From the NCBI GenBank assembly GCA_009733575.1, contig ML769410.1, forward strand, positions 282,343 to 346,342: a DNA stretch of 64,000 nucleotides, read 5' to 3'. Origin of the DNA: Gymnopus androsaceus JB14 (taxonomy: Eukaryota; Basidiomycota; Agaricomycetes; Agaricales; Omphalotaceae). The notes under the pieces were generated by a model that saw nothing but the letters and a program-made list of their open reading frames with translations, was not told the origin of the DNA and searched no databases. A program made the position numbers and the translations under genes. Shown here one piece after another: positions 44,873 through 56,791 of this stretch (position 1 is its first letter; each line of letters begins with the position of its first letter).

Positions 44873-46468
44873 TACTGCTACCCGATGCCCAAACTATAGC
44901 TATGGTCCTTAGAACCAAAAGTGGTACGCGTTCCCCATATCTCTGCATTTGAAGCTCACGAGTCCTATCTATTTAGGTCCTTAAATCCTGCTATATGACG
45001 CCGGCTAATGCCCTCCAATTCGTTGACCTCTCTCTCATGCTCTCGCCTTGGGAAACACCCCCCTCTCAACGCTCGTTGTTCCAAAGCTCTTGCAATGGCA
45101 GGCTCGAATGAATGAAGTCCATGTCGCATATCTCGATGTTCACTCGGAGACTGAACCAATGGCATATCTGCTAGTCAATGCCATACCTACTGTGGCTCAT
45201 CTGGGTTTCTGTCTTCCTACGTAAGTGCCAGGAGATTCGAGGAACATGCCCGAGAAATAATTCAGTAAGGATACCACAAAGTAAGATGTTATATTTCATC
45301 GTAATTACATACATACGCTGTATGTTAACGATTCAGCCAAGTATTCCGGGCAGCCATTCGAAATACCCCTCCCCCACCGCTGGTAAGTTGTCGTTTAAGG
45401 AAGCTAGCAACATGGATCTTTCCCTCAATGCAGCGTTCGTCCAGGTGAGTCTGGTGTCCCTAAGCTTACTAGTTACTCTTCAAGTTAATCATTTCCAGAG
45501 AATGGACTTCCTGCTCGAGTCGAGCAATACCAGATTCATGACATTCGCTCTCTACCACTACACGAAACTTGGGTGCACGGTTCGATTACTTGCAGCAAGA
45601 AATCAAGCTTGCCATTGCAGAGCAAATTCCTGCCCAAGATAAGAATCATTACGCTTGTCCTATTTTTGTTTAATTGTTCGTTGGTCATTCGACCTAGCGT
45701 CAGAATGAAAAGTCCCAATTTTGAATACCACATTTCCAGGACAAGTAACCGATTCTTTGTTGCGGCACCTTCCTATTATTACTGTCGAATATGTTCATGT
45801 TAACCTTGAGCTAAAGGTCGAGATAAGGACTGTATTGTTTTTAGTTCCTTAACATGGTACAAATATTATATTCACCTTTGCTTCATAGAATCTCACTATC
45901 GAGCTCGCTCAACCTTTGCATGAAGAGGTAGATTCTGTTGTCAAGAAGATGGGGTAGACAAATGCTGGGATAGGTAAGATGTGAAATTCGGATAGCTTCA
46001 TAATGGAAACACAAAGGTATAAGTGGGAATACGTCGGTTTTCCTGTTCTTCTGCCAGTTTTACCGCAGCGCAACGATCAATTTAATAGCGTCAATGCCCC
46101 GAATAGTGCTCAGAGACTTACATTCTTCAACGGAACTGTCATCCTGTAGGCATGATAGTTTATATGAAATTCGTCATGATGATGTGCGTTCAGACTCTTA
46201 AAGGATTTGATCTTTAGCTCAGCAATTCTATCCTAGGAGCTTTACGAGGAGGCAGATACACTGAACCCCTCCCGATTCTCCGACATGCGCGCAAAGCAAG
46301 TGAAAGTATCAAGTACCAAATGATAGGAGCGGACCCTACTTTCCTGCTATTCGGCTGGGTTTTAATTTTTTTCCAGCAATCCAAATTTACACTTCGTACA
46401 TGCCATTATGATAACGTTTATAATTTATTTGCTTGCCCTTTTTCCCCTTTCCAATGTTTGCCTTGATA
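44873..46468 (+). pseudogene. Unrecognised exon-like sequences
   Basis: On the + strand, VVPKLLQWQARMNEVHVAYL with the following DVHSETEPMAYLLVNAIPTV (about 45070-45205) ends at a gtaagt donor; EASNMDLSLNAAFVQ (45398-45444) ends at gtgagt; MDFLLESSNTRFMTFALYH (45503-45560) follows an acceptor. These look like exons of a former gene, but no family is recognised and no single frame joins them. The rest is non-coding. ATAATTTATTTGCTTGC with TTCCCCTTTCC occurs near both 44537 and 46420. Confidence 0.3.
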
Positions 46469-48567
46469 CTATAGTACATCTCCACCGTCCAAGTCTAGCT
46501 CGCCCTCTCCTTGGAATGTCATGCTCTCCCGATCAAGGCTCATAAGCCGAGCGTACTCCAGGAATAGCCTGCAAAGATATCTGAGATCGGCGTTTATCCT
46601 CCTTTGAAAAACACACCTGTAGAAATACGCAAGGATATCCTCCTTTCGCCAAAATGTTTTACTCCATTCTCGGCCCTGTAATGCAATCTTTCGTGCAAGA
46701 TCTTCATGTGCACCCTCTCCATTGGCGTCGCCACGAAAAAATATTAAACTATCATACAAATCGGACAAATCGACTTGGACCGGGATATAGTGCACCCAAG
46801 GTGCTATGCGGTCTGTGAACCTATATACTTGACGGTAAATGCACGGCGAGGAAGAAGTTCGACTGAATTTACCACTCGGGATAGATAGTGGACTTGAAGA
46901 TCAAGGAGTTGGAAGTGATCAGGCGCTTGAAACGACCAGACCAACCATTACCGTCAACCTGGAGAACAGTTCTTAGTGGTCATTATAATGGCATAACGAT
47001 TGGAGCAACAACGCACGTCAAAGACATATTTGTAGTTACCGGCGTCCTTGTAAGATTGTGGCTTTTTGTACTCGTATAGATTTTTCATGAGGGTGCATGC
47101 CGACTCTGAGCAGTGAGTGGGTTCCCCAGCAAAGGCGATGTCCATTATAGCTGGATTTATTCGCGCCTTCCGAGCTGTCTGCAAGGGACTTAGAGGTTGA
47201 TCCTCATATCCTGATTCGGGTGGGATAAGGTAATCAAGGGTACCGTTGAGCTCGTTAACAAGTCTCACGAGCCTGTCCCTATGAGAGCTTTGCCAGTCAA
47301 ACGACGAATCATAATAAATACCCGTGTTCGAGCCCCGCCAAAGTAAACGTTCGTCCTCCTTGTCGTCGAAATCAGGATCGTCGGAACGAGGAAAAATGTC
47401 TTCGACCCAAAGGTAGGGCGTTGGTATACGGATATTGTGGTGAACAGCAGTGGTGCAAGAAGTGAATTTGGGGATCATGATGGAAGATGGATTAGGACCG
47501 TTGGGGTTGCTAAGAAATTGTCCATGTAGCCCGAATAAAGAAGGATGCAGGCAAGGGTCCATCGACTGACGGTGATCGTGAATGAATGTCTTCTTGGGAT
47601 TTTGTGATGGAGGTCCATCAAGATTGAGGTCTATTAGACGAGCTGGGGATTCTGGAGGGCAAGCTGATCTCCAGCCAAGATGATGTACGGACGGAAGACT
47701 GTTCTTGTCTATGTCTGAGAGAAATTTATGAAGAAATAATCAAATAGTAAATGGAGTAGCTCACAGGAATCCGTACTAGCTGCTTCAAGGAGCACACTTT
47801 TGAGCATGTGATCTGTTAGAAGATCTGGACCATCATGGGGAGTAAATGTTGCGCGGAATGAAGGGAGGACATCTTCGATATTCTTCAAGTACTCCAATAT
47901 CATCGGTGGATGTTTTTTGACACCAGGGTGGGCGTCCTCCCGGAAGGTCGTTCTGAGTACCTCGAGTTTGCCTTCCGCATCCTTCCCAAGAGTGTACGAA
48001 TCAGGTATAAGCTCCTGGGCAGCCTGGAGCGCGATCAATTCTCTCGGTTCCATGCCCCAGAATGGCTCAAGGTCATTATATATCTGATCATACTCGTCTG
48101 GAAGCTGAACATCATTCTCCTGGATATAGTCCCACCTAATAAAATCCAAATTAGATCCACTAACATATTTCGTGAAGAGCGTACCATTTGTCAAAACCTT
48201 TTGGAGGGGAACGTCGGTACCTCCGTCTATATTCAGCGATGGCTTCATCGAGTGATGAACTAGCTTTCCGCTTTTTCTCCTTCCATGTTTTCTCTGCTCG
48301 ATCTATCAGTTCGAAAATTGGATGAGGCCCTAGAAGATCAACTTCAACCAGACCATCAGGTCGAAAAGTATGTTCTCCTGTGGCCGTTCGGGGATACTCT
48401 TCCAAGTTATTCTCGAGCGAAAACTGCAATGTCGTCTCCGTGTAGGTCAAGGCTACATCATGAAAAAAGTGGGAAGTAAGTAGAGCAGAGATTAACGATA
48501 GAACGATGCCCATGAGCAAAAGTCGTAAGGAGCGCCGAATTCGAGATGACATCTTGAATGTGGACAT
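46469..48567 (-). CDS. CAP10-type glycosyltransferase, family GT90
   Basis: A Golgi type II membrane protein of the CAP10/GT90 family, whose members add xylose or related sugars to fungal capsule and cell-surface glycans. The start ATG 48567 is followed by a basic stretch and one membrane anchor (LLLMGIVLSLISALL, residues about 15-30). Then come family motifs in order: DGLVEVDLLGPHPIFELIDR, AIAEYRRRYRRSPPKGFDKW, a 50-nt intron, VQLPDEYDQIYNDLEPFWGM, FRATFTPHDGPDLLTDHMLK, LGWRSACPPESPAR, HDHRQSMDPCLHPSL, WVEDIFPRSDDPDFDDKEDE, LLWRGSNTG, INPAIMDIAFAGEP, AGNYKYVFDVDGNGWSGRFK (across an intron), RLITSNSLIFKSTIYPEW, APWVHYIPVQVDLSDLYDSL and GREWSKTFWRKEDILAYFYR, and the end at 46469. All conserved blocks are present and no break was found, so the gene looks functional. 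Five or six introns are required. Confidence 0.92.
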
Positions 48568-49637
48568 GGGTTAGCGGGCTAGCGTCGAAAGAGCCTCCTG
48601 AGCCTCCTGTCTTTTATACCAGTGAATATCCTATCCTTATCCATATCTAATGAGCTTGGCAACAGTTATGACATGTAAAACAATGTCGAGTGTCAATATA
48701 TGTGTGCACTCGGCTTCCGTGAACAGAAATGGCAGCTTGAAGTTGAGGGTGGTATCGATGAAAGCGGAATTTTGAACTCTCCGTCAGCTACGAACTCCTT
48801 CAATGAGGATTCAACTATAATCATAGAAATCCTCTAGGGCAGTTACGAGACTAAGAGCAAATAAATTCAGCATATTCTCAAATCTAGAGCACTTACAGGT
48901 CTCTGTATTGGCGCTCCCAAACTTTCCTCGATTTTTGCTGTTTCTGACTCCTGAGCCTAAATGACTGCATCCACCCTTTACGTAGGGCGTAGCACATTCC
49001 TTTGAACACTACTCCTCTTTTTACAATCGCCATCTCTCAACCATTGTCGTCCGTCACCCTTCACGACCAGTCCTTCTGCTGATCTAACGTTGATGTTGCT
49101 CTGCTCGGAGAACTTGCGCAGAGCTCCGAATGACCCCATCTACATCCTCCTGCAACTCGACACAACCACATTCACTGCATCTCCGCTTCAGCTTTCTAGT
49201 CCACTGACGAACGGTGCTGTTTCCAATGACACTTTCCACCCTGAACGACCACTTCCCCTGTGGCGTGGCTTGCTTTTCATTTCATCTCCCTTCATTCCAT
49301 CTCTCAGCCGCTACCCGGAGCGTGAACCAGACGCTGTCTATGGAGGAATGCACATAGTACCCTTGTCGCTGCACCTGTCACTCGGCCTGAGCGCCTGCAT
49401 ATGGATATATGATATCCCTCATCCCGGAGTTACTTGACTCCCGTCAAGCTCGAGGTGGTTCGTGGACTAGACTTCGCTCCCGCTGAATATGATCTGACGA
49501 TCTGAGGGGGAAGATGGAGAGATACTTAATCAGAACAAAAGCCCTGGGAGACCGGTCCGACCTTCTCTCTTGATAGGAAGCCTAATTCGAATCAAGCTTC
49601 CATCCTCATCCCCAGTCTTAGTCTTAGTCTTGAATGC

Positions 49638-49927
49638 CATCTCGTATCCTATCTCGTGCCATCACTCCTCAGGCATCTCATCTTTGAAGCCTCAGTGGCC
49701 ACCGGTTACCTCCGACTGCCTCTCCGACCTCGATATCGATCGACGCGATACCTTCTCTACTCCCTTCCTTCCAAGCCTTCATCTTCATCTTCCGAGGTGA
49801 ATTATGTCCGGATTATTTCGCTTGCTGCAAGCTAGACCTTGAACCACTGTATTGACAGAACTCGAACTTAGCAGCACTGCAGAGGCAATCGCTCCCGCCG
49901 CAGCTTCTGCTTCTACCCTCTCCATTC
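49638..49927. repeat. Dispersed repeat family 2, copy B
   Basis: Similar to 35321-35578 and partly to 43153-43240. The shared CGATATCGATCGACGCGATA word is distinctive. No coding capacity. Confidence 0.75.
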
Positions 49928-50210
49928 GTTGTCGACTTCTTTTTGCTTTGTTATCACTATCTATGCTCATATGTGAGAGAAGGCATCCGTTACAACTTGA
50001 GCAAAGTTGCATGAGATTCACTGAATTTCAGATGATGGCACGGAGGAAGGATGCGCTCCTCCAAATCTCTCGACTCCGTAGGGTTACTCATGAGCTTTGA
50101 CCTTTGCTGACACAATAAGCAGCCTCGCTCACCGGAAATCTCCCTATTCCATTGAACTATCCTAGGGTAACGAAGAGGACATTGGCCCAAATCTGAGGCA
50201 ATGCGCCAGT

Positions 50211-50212
<2 letters not shown>

Positions 50213-50241
<29 letters not shown>
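50213..50241 (+). repeat. Poly-A followed by (GA)n
   Basis: A run of about 19 A from 50213 followed by AGAGAGAGAGAG. A plain simple repeat; the A-run could be the tail of an old retroposon, but no body was recognised upstream. Confidence 0.8.
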
Positions 50242-53200
50242 GAATAACTAGCATTATTGCATACTGAAGTAAGCCGAAAAAAGAACCATTGGTTTCTCTG
50301 ACGCTTCCCGTCTGCCGTAGCCTCAAACCGCGAATGCCCATTGCACTAGCTCCGCCGTTTTCCGTCCTCTTTCTGCAACAGTAAGCCCATCCCATTGATC
50401 TGAACCAACTTCGATTTCTGTTTTCTTGAGCATTCCCCCACCTGCTTTCAGAGATCGCGAACATAAGCCAGAGGAACGGTCTGAAATAAGGGCCTATGAA
50501 TCAATCACCCTCCATCGCCCCGTTAGTCCATTCGCAGTTTGGGTCCTGCACATTTCCAGAGATACACATAGAAAATTCACCTCTGGGTCGACGTCTGATC
50601 CCTAAACCTACCTCGTCCATAAGAATGAACGCAGCAAGGGAGGAAATTATAATAGGATTAGGATCGACGGCGGCGAACGGGAATACGGTAGTAGCCCCAA
50701 AATCATCCACACAACGGGCTACGCTATGCGCGACGTAATGATCCAGTTGCTAGACTTTTCCCTTCCTTTGCTTTTCTTCTTCGCCGTCGATGAAGCGATG
50801 GGGTTTGTATACGCCCACGGTCTCTATGGAGAGGCGAGAGAATATAGCCACAATCAAGCCAAGCCCACCGACTAAATTCGCCTAATCCCTTCGGCTTTTC
50901 ATCTCCAACTTCGCCTTTCTCTGCTCCGCTCCCAAGAATCAACCCTGGACTCCCTCTCCCCTACCGCTCCTCCAACCCACATAGCACCAGAAGCTTGGAC
51001 AAGTCACAGCGGAGTTCGAGGCGCGGATATGTGAAGGTTGGGTTCGGAGGGCTGGAGAGAGGGAAACAGGAGGTGGGTTGATTAGGTGAATTAAGTGAAG
51101 GAGATGAAGCAGCAGTTGGAGCTGAAACAGCTAGAGCAAAACCGGGACAAGTAGACGGTGAACGTAGACACCGTAGCGTAATATCGGAAAAGTTGGAGGA
51201 TTCGCGGTTACGTTGAACGGACCTGGTTCACGCTCAACCGCAAATATCCTCGATTCCAGCGTGGGTTTGGGCTTGAGTTGTGCCTAAAGGAAAGAGTCGA
51301 ACATTGATCACTGTTGATGTAGACGTAGCGCAAATTCCAGAGGTAGAAGTACAGATCATCCTGATTCAATTTCGACGCCATAGAAGGAGCTCGAGGTTGA
51401 GAACGAATCCTCATCTGTGAGAGGTAACAGAAGGCGAACAGTGGATACCGACGCGGCGGTCACGATGGCAGCATATGATGACCACGATGAAAGCGCTCTT
51501 CATCGATGTTCTTCCCGTAGTCGTAGCTGTAGTCTCAGATGTCACGCCAATCATAGCAACACGATAGCTTGAAAACGGTCAGAAAATCAGCAGCGTCTAA
51601 CTAGGGAACTAAACTCACGAATATTGTATTTGTCACCATAATTGCCGGTCCCAAAGCCTCCCGCGACCAGGATGATAATACCAAAGCGAAATCACCCTGG
51701 AGCTCAAAAGGTCCTCAGAATGCGTAAAAATGAGCTGGGACTAGAAACCGGAGGCGGAGAGGAGGAGGGAAGATGGGAGAATATCTCTTTATCGCTCCTA
51801 GAAAGAATAGCCCAAGATCCATAGACCATCTAGGTAGTCGATAAAAGTAAAGGAAAGGCGCATTTCTGATTTTCCAAATTCGCCCACCTCGCATGCTCTA
51901 TCCAAATTCCGATATCCACTTTAACCATCAAGACCAAAGGCAAAGCCTCCAAAGACACGATGCAGACGCAGCATCTGCTAAAGCCACCAAGTACCTAAAC
52001 CTCCACTGAGGATTGGGAGTTGGTAGCAAATGCCGAACTGTACTGTATCTGCTGCACTCGTCGGTAGAGGTGATTGAGGATAAGAGCGAGCGTGAGCTAC
52101 TGGAGCCTGAGACCCACTCGGAGAAGGTCGTTGAATGCTAGGGTCAAGGCAAAGGTTGAAACTGTTGCGGCCCAACTGGGAGCGATATCGATATTGATTT
52201 AGTAGCACACACAAATCGACGTCTGCTGGGTGCCAGATGAGATGTATGATACCGCAATAATTCCTTCATTTCCCAGTCAGTCAAAAGTCCCTCTTTCACA
52301 TCTCTTTTTGCTAGTCGCCGCACGGCTTGCGTTCAGCCGAAATCATCCAACCACAATCCAAAGGAGAAGCAGAGCTGATGCAGACTCGGAGAAGGCTTCG
52401 TGAAGAGACGGTCGTATTGAATGCTGGTTGGGAGTGGTAATCCTGCGATTTGCAGTACACAATTAGCGTTTTAAGCTTCCCTCAAGATAAAAAATGCAAA
52501 TTATATACCTGTACCAACGCTAATTCCTTGGCTTGCATATTCGGTGATATTGATGGACGCCAACTAAATACAGTAACCCTGGAGAATAGTAAATTTCAGG
52601 CTACTTTCGTAGCTCTACCAAGCGAAGCGTGAATGACAAAAGAATAGATTGTGAGAGGAGTGCGGAGAGATGAGATGGCGGATTGAACAACAGATCCGGA
52701 GCGGGCCACCGGACCGTTGGCCTTCGAGATTTGCACCATCTACTTGTTCTCTGGTGCCAGGTCTCGCTGTTTATCCTCTTCCTTCAAGCCCTGGCCCAGT
52801 GCTTTCAATGTCTCTATAGGACCATTCACGCGGGTAGCCACATTTTGTCCTGGATATACGTCTATGATCTAAGGTCTATGGTCTATGGTCTATGGTCTCT
52901 CTATCGACTCCGAGTCAATTTTGATCATACAGGACGTTAATGGCATCCATTCTCTCGATACCATCACGTTATGCTTCTCATTGTGTCATGATTACTGAAA
53001 AAGGTAGTAGAGTAGGGTAGAGTCTCCTGCTGGACGCAATGTAATGGTGTTACATCGACGACCGTACTTCTTGTACACCTTGCTTCCTATCTACCCCTCC
53101 TATCTGGCAGTACTTTCCCCGCAGCCCATATGCGACCCTCCTCCACAGGCCAAGAGCAACTCCAGACTCGTTTACCCGTTATCCAGTAAAAGAACATGGA

Positions 53201-54050
53201 AACGAACTGTCGACTCAGATGTTTCGAAGAGGACGGACGAACCCCATTTATACAAACTCCTTCTCCTCTACATTCAATCCTTGGTTCAACGTTTATGTTC
53301 ACCCTAGGCCTACTCCCTGATTACCCTGATTACCCTTGGGCAACTGGTCGCCGAACCAACCGGATTCCACCACAAATCGAAAACCTGTACTCCTTACTAT
53401 AATGAGGAGCCTGAAGACGTCGAGGAAACAAGTGGCCTAGAAGTCATCTGTCCATATTTCACTGTGATATATATCAACGACAGTACCAAGATCTAGAAAA
53501 CCCGGGAGAATGGCGGCTTCGGAATAAGAAAGGAAGAGTCGCTGCCGGCGTCTGCCATGATCTTGCTTTGTAGCTAGACCCGGGATAGACATTGACAAGG
53601 CGCCCGTTCGTATATAACGCAAACGCCTAAGCAGATGTGAGTCCCTATCTCATATAGCGAATGCTAACCAGCATACTTATGCTTGTCCTCCAGGCTGGGC
53701 TTATAAGCTATGTATGTGTATATTCACGGTCGTTGGATGTCGTGGCTGCTTCATTATTTGTACGTTCTTCCTCGGAATGATGCTTGCTACTACTACTCTT
53801 CCTCAAACTCTGAGCCGCTGATACAAGATAGCGCCTCAAAACTTACCCTATATACAACTACACACAACTCATCTTTTCTGATGTCTGATCTGCAATATCA
53901 CCGTATAAAGACTGCTATCTTCAACTGCCATATCCACCAACTATCCTCCAACTATCACATGTATAGGATTTAGCGTGTAATCAAGTTCCTCGTTCCTTCC
54001 AACACAGTCCAGCACTCGATCCCAAGCGTCCCCCGCTCGAGTCGTAAGCC

Positions 54051-54688
54051 ATGTCTACTCCATCCTTGACATACGTTCCACCATCTTCAAGCGATCGCTC
54101 TCCGAATCTCCAAACAGCTCTCGCATTCATCGAAGCCTGTAATAACTGGTATTCAAATCCGGACGGTACTGTGGCTGTCGAGCAGACGCTGGATCTATTC
54201 GACGAGAGTTTGCAACATCTTGTGCTGCCGAAATCCCTACAAAGGCCTGCACTCAACAAGAATGATTACACCGTATATTTTACGGGGATGCTGCACTTGT
54301 TGAAGGGATTCAAGGTGAGAGACGTCAAGCTATCGTCTTGCATTCAGTCACAATCGTTTCTTAGGCCACCGTGCATGAAGTTATCGAAAGCACTGCTGGT
54401 AATTCAGTGGTGATTCATGTATGTGTCCTCCTCAATGGTCGCGCCCATAGATACTGACACGGTATCATACAGGCATCTTCGGTCGGGTTGGGTGTGAGTG
54501 GCGCGCCCTACGCCAATGAATATATGCTTGTTTTTCATATGATTCCGTCAAACGACCCGGGCGTATTGCCGAAAATATTGAGCGTGAAGGAATTTGTGGA
54601 TAGTAAGCTGTCCGTCGATTTTTTCCAGGAGGAACGACGGAGGGCGGCGGAGCGTAAAGGAGGGCAAAGCGATATCAAAGATGTATAG
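54051..54688 (+). CDS. NTF2/SnoaL-like domain protein
   Basis: A small soluble protein of the NTF2-like fold, whose members include SnoaL-type cyclases and many of unknown function. Three exons: 54051-54314, 54365-54418 and 54474-54688, with introns starting gtgaga and gtatgt and ending ttag and acag. The spliced product is about 177 residues: PNLQTALAFIEACNNWYSNP, then FDESLQHLVLPKSLQRPAL and a conserved-looking NDYTVYFTGMLHLLKGFK, ATVHEVIESTAGNSVVIH, ANEYMLVFHMIPSNDPG and a basic, charged C-terminal helix KEFVDSKLSVDFFQEERRRA. The alternation of an N-terminal helix pair with later strands fits the fold. No targeting signal. Neighbours give no clue to function. Confidence 0.75.
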
Positions 54689-56791
54689 ATTGGTGATGGA
54701 AATTCTGAGATCTAGCTGGGTAGACTCGGTAGAGATCCCGAAAACATGTAGTCGGTGTATGGCGGTACCTGCTGAGTTGGTATGGTCTGACTCCCTGGCC
54801 ATTCGGGCCTGAGTCGGTCAATCACTTTCATCGTTGTATTTATGTAGTAGTCTGCAGTCTTTTCAACAAGTTAAAATTATGGCAAATACTTCTGGAAGGA
54901 ATGCTTATAGCCGCTATATGTATGTCCAGGATAAAGATTCTATACTATATGCGTTGGCATCGAGAGCAACTGATGTTGAGTGTTTTTTTATGCATTCAGC
55001 AAGTTGCTGTATTGCATTTATACGATATAATATGTACGCTGAAGGTGAGACATCGTTTTGAACCCCATAATGCTGCTGTTATCTGGGGATTCGCCATTCT
55101 TGCATGTAAGATAATGTTGAACCTCCATACTGTTTCTCTCGTTTTCCAGTGGTCGCTAATCCCGCCCGCCACTAAGGTGGAGGGTTGGCAGCGATGAAGA
55201 TGTGGGACAAGGCGGGACAGTTGATTTATTTACCTTTGTATACATCTACAGCTGCAGGGGGACCGTACTATTTTTGCACTCACTGCAAACCGTTGATTTC
55301 CCATTTTCGAAGTTTTCGAAGTTTCTTGATGTTTATATCCCTCCACAATTCTAGGAGTAGTAATAATCCATGAAATATTTCTTATTCCTTATTCCTTACC
55401 GATGCGAGCATGCACCTCAATCATGCGTACAACCCGGAAGGACCAGCTGCTAAAAGCGACTTTGAATAATATGCTTGATACCATTGGATGTTCGGGCAAG
55501 GAGTCTCTTTTTTCGGTTCTTGGTTAGATATATAACACAGTAAGGTGAAGACTATGTTTGATAGAGACAATGTCCCATATTTCCTCATGTCGCAGCGATC
55601 TAGTTACTGATCAAGCGGCGGAATCAAGCTATCCTTGTATTATTCCCAGAGACTTAAATTCGTCCTCTTTCTACTTACATTTCCGCCGGAGCTGATCTTA
55701 AATAATTTGAGAGCTCAAATCGAAGGCTCGGAGCTAGAAATTTAAAGCGATATGGCATGCTATTCATCGAACAAATCTGCAGTTCTGTTGTTTTCTCATA
55801 CTCCTTTGGGTTGAGGATGCCCCCGCACCTCCCTGCACTGTTTGTTGACCGTAACACACACGAAACGCGAAACCTGGTCTGCGAAAGCAGGAGGAGTTTA
55901 GGGCTGACCTTGAACTGGATAATCGAAAATTAATTGAGATGGTGGTAAAAAACAAGCCGGCTGATTGCAAGGACTGGGCGCTTACCACTCCTTGTCACCG
56001 ACTCACCATTCATCTTTCCCGTCTTTCTTAGTCTGTTCAAATTGAGGATACTCTCAGGATACCGCTATCAATATAAGAAGACACATGTGGTATATCTCCA
56101 AGGAATGCGTAGTAGAAGGAGATTCAAGGTGTGATGGAAAAGATTTCGATGGGCAGTAACCTTGGTTCTCAGTTTGTCTTATCCATATACGCCCATCTCC
56201 AATGTCATCTGAAATGATCCCATAATTATATGACTTTTTTTCCAAAAAATCTGTACCCGCCTGTCCCAAGCGTCTTCTTTCAGCGCCTTCATCGGTTGCT
56301 CTTCAGGACTTTCAAGTTCAGGCGTGTAGGTCTCTGTCTCCATGCACGCTTTTCTCACTGCAATATCACAAAAAGATTCTCGCCAGCCCTTCGGAGCTCG
56401 ACCCATGACCTTGCAAGGGAAAATACCCTCGACGACGTTCAGCGATCTTTTCCTCGTGAATATCACGAAAGCGTTGATCGACTCACCGGCGGACCGCTCC
56501 TTAAGGATCACGGAAAATTGTCTGAGTAAGTTTGCTGCGACGCAATGGTCAGCGAGAAGTCCTATGTATAGATTTACTCTCTCCCTGGGCAGGGGTCAGA
56601 CCGGTCAGGTCTAATTTTCTCTACATCATCGTCATGGGGCCGTCGCCTCCTTGCCAGTCGTAGGATCCTCCCTCTTTGACTTGACCTGATACACATGCTA
56701 CGTTGAATCGTGACCACTAGGAATGAAGTCCATAAAATCGTTTCGACTTGATAATGTTCATTTGGCTTCTCTTTGTCCAAGATCAAGCAAG
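54689..56791. other. Gap without recognised gene
   Basis: About 2.1 kb. Short overlapping frames on both strands, such as 56179-56511 and 56230-56529, have no recognised family. Its right end is the promoter of the GH51 gene. Confidence 0.5.

Larger units (their letters stand above)
48568..54050. other. Long gene-poor region
   Basis: About 5.5 kb in which only short, unconvincing frames appear on both strands (for example 49090-49437, 51642-51824, 53044-53307). Contains repeat family 2 copy B at 49638-49927 and an A19 run followed by (AG)n at about 50213-50241. No protein family or RNA gene is recognised. Confidence 0.5.

Noticed and set aside
49090..49437. 115-codon + strand frame in the gene-poor region
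   Set aside because: Composition is ordinary but no motif, no flanking exon signals and no family resemblance; left unannotated.
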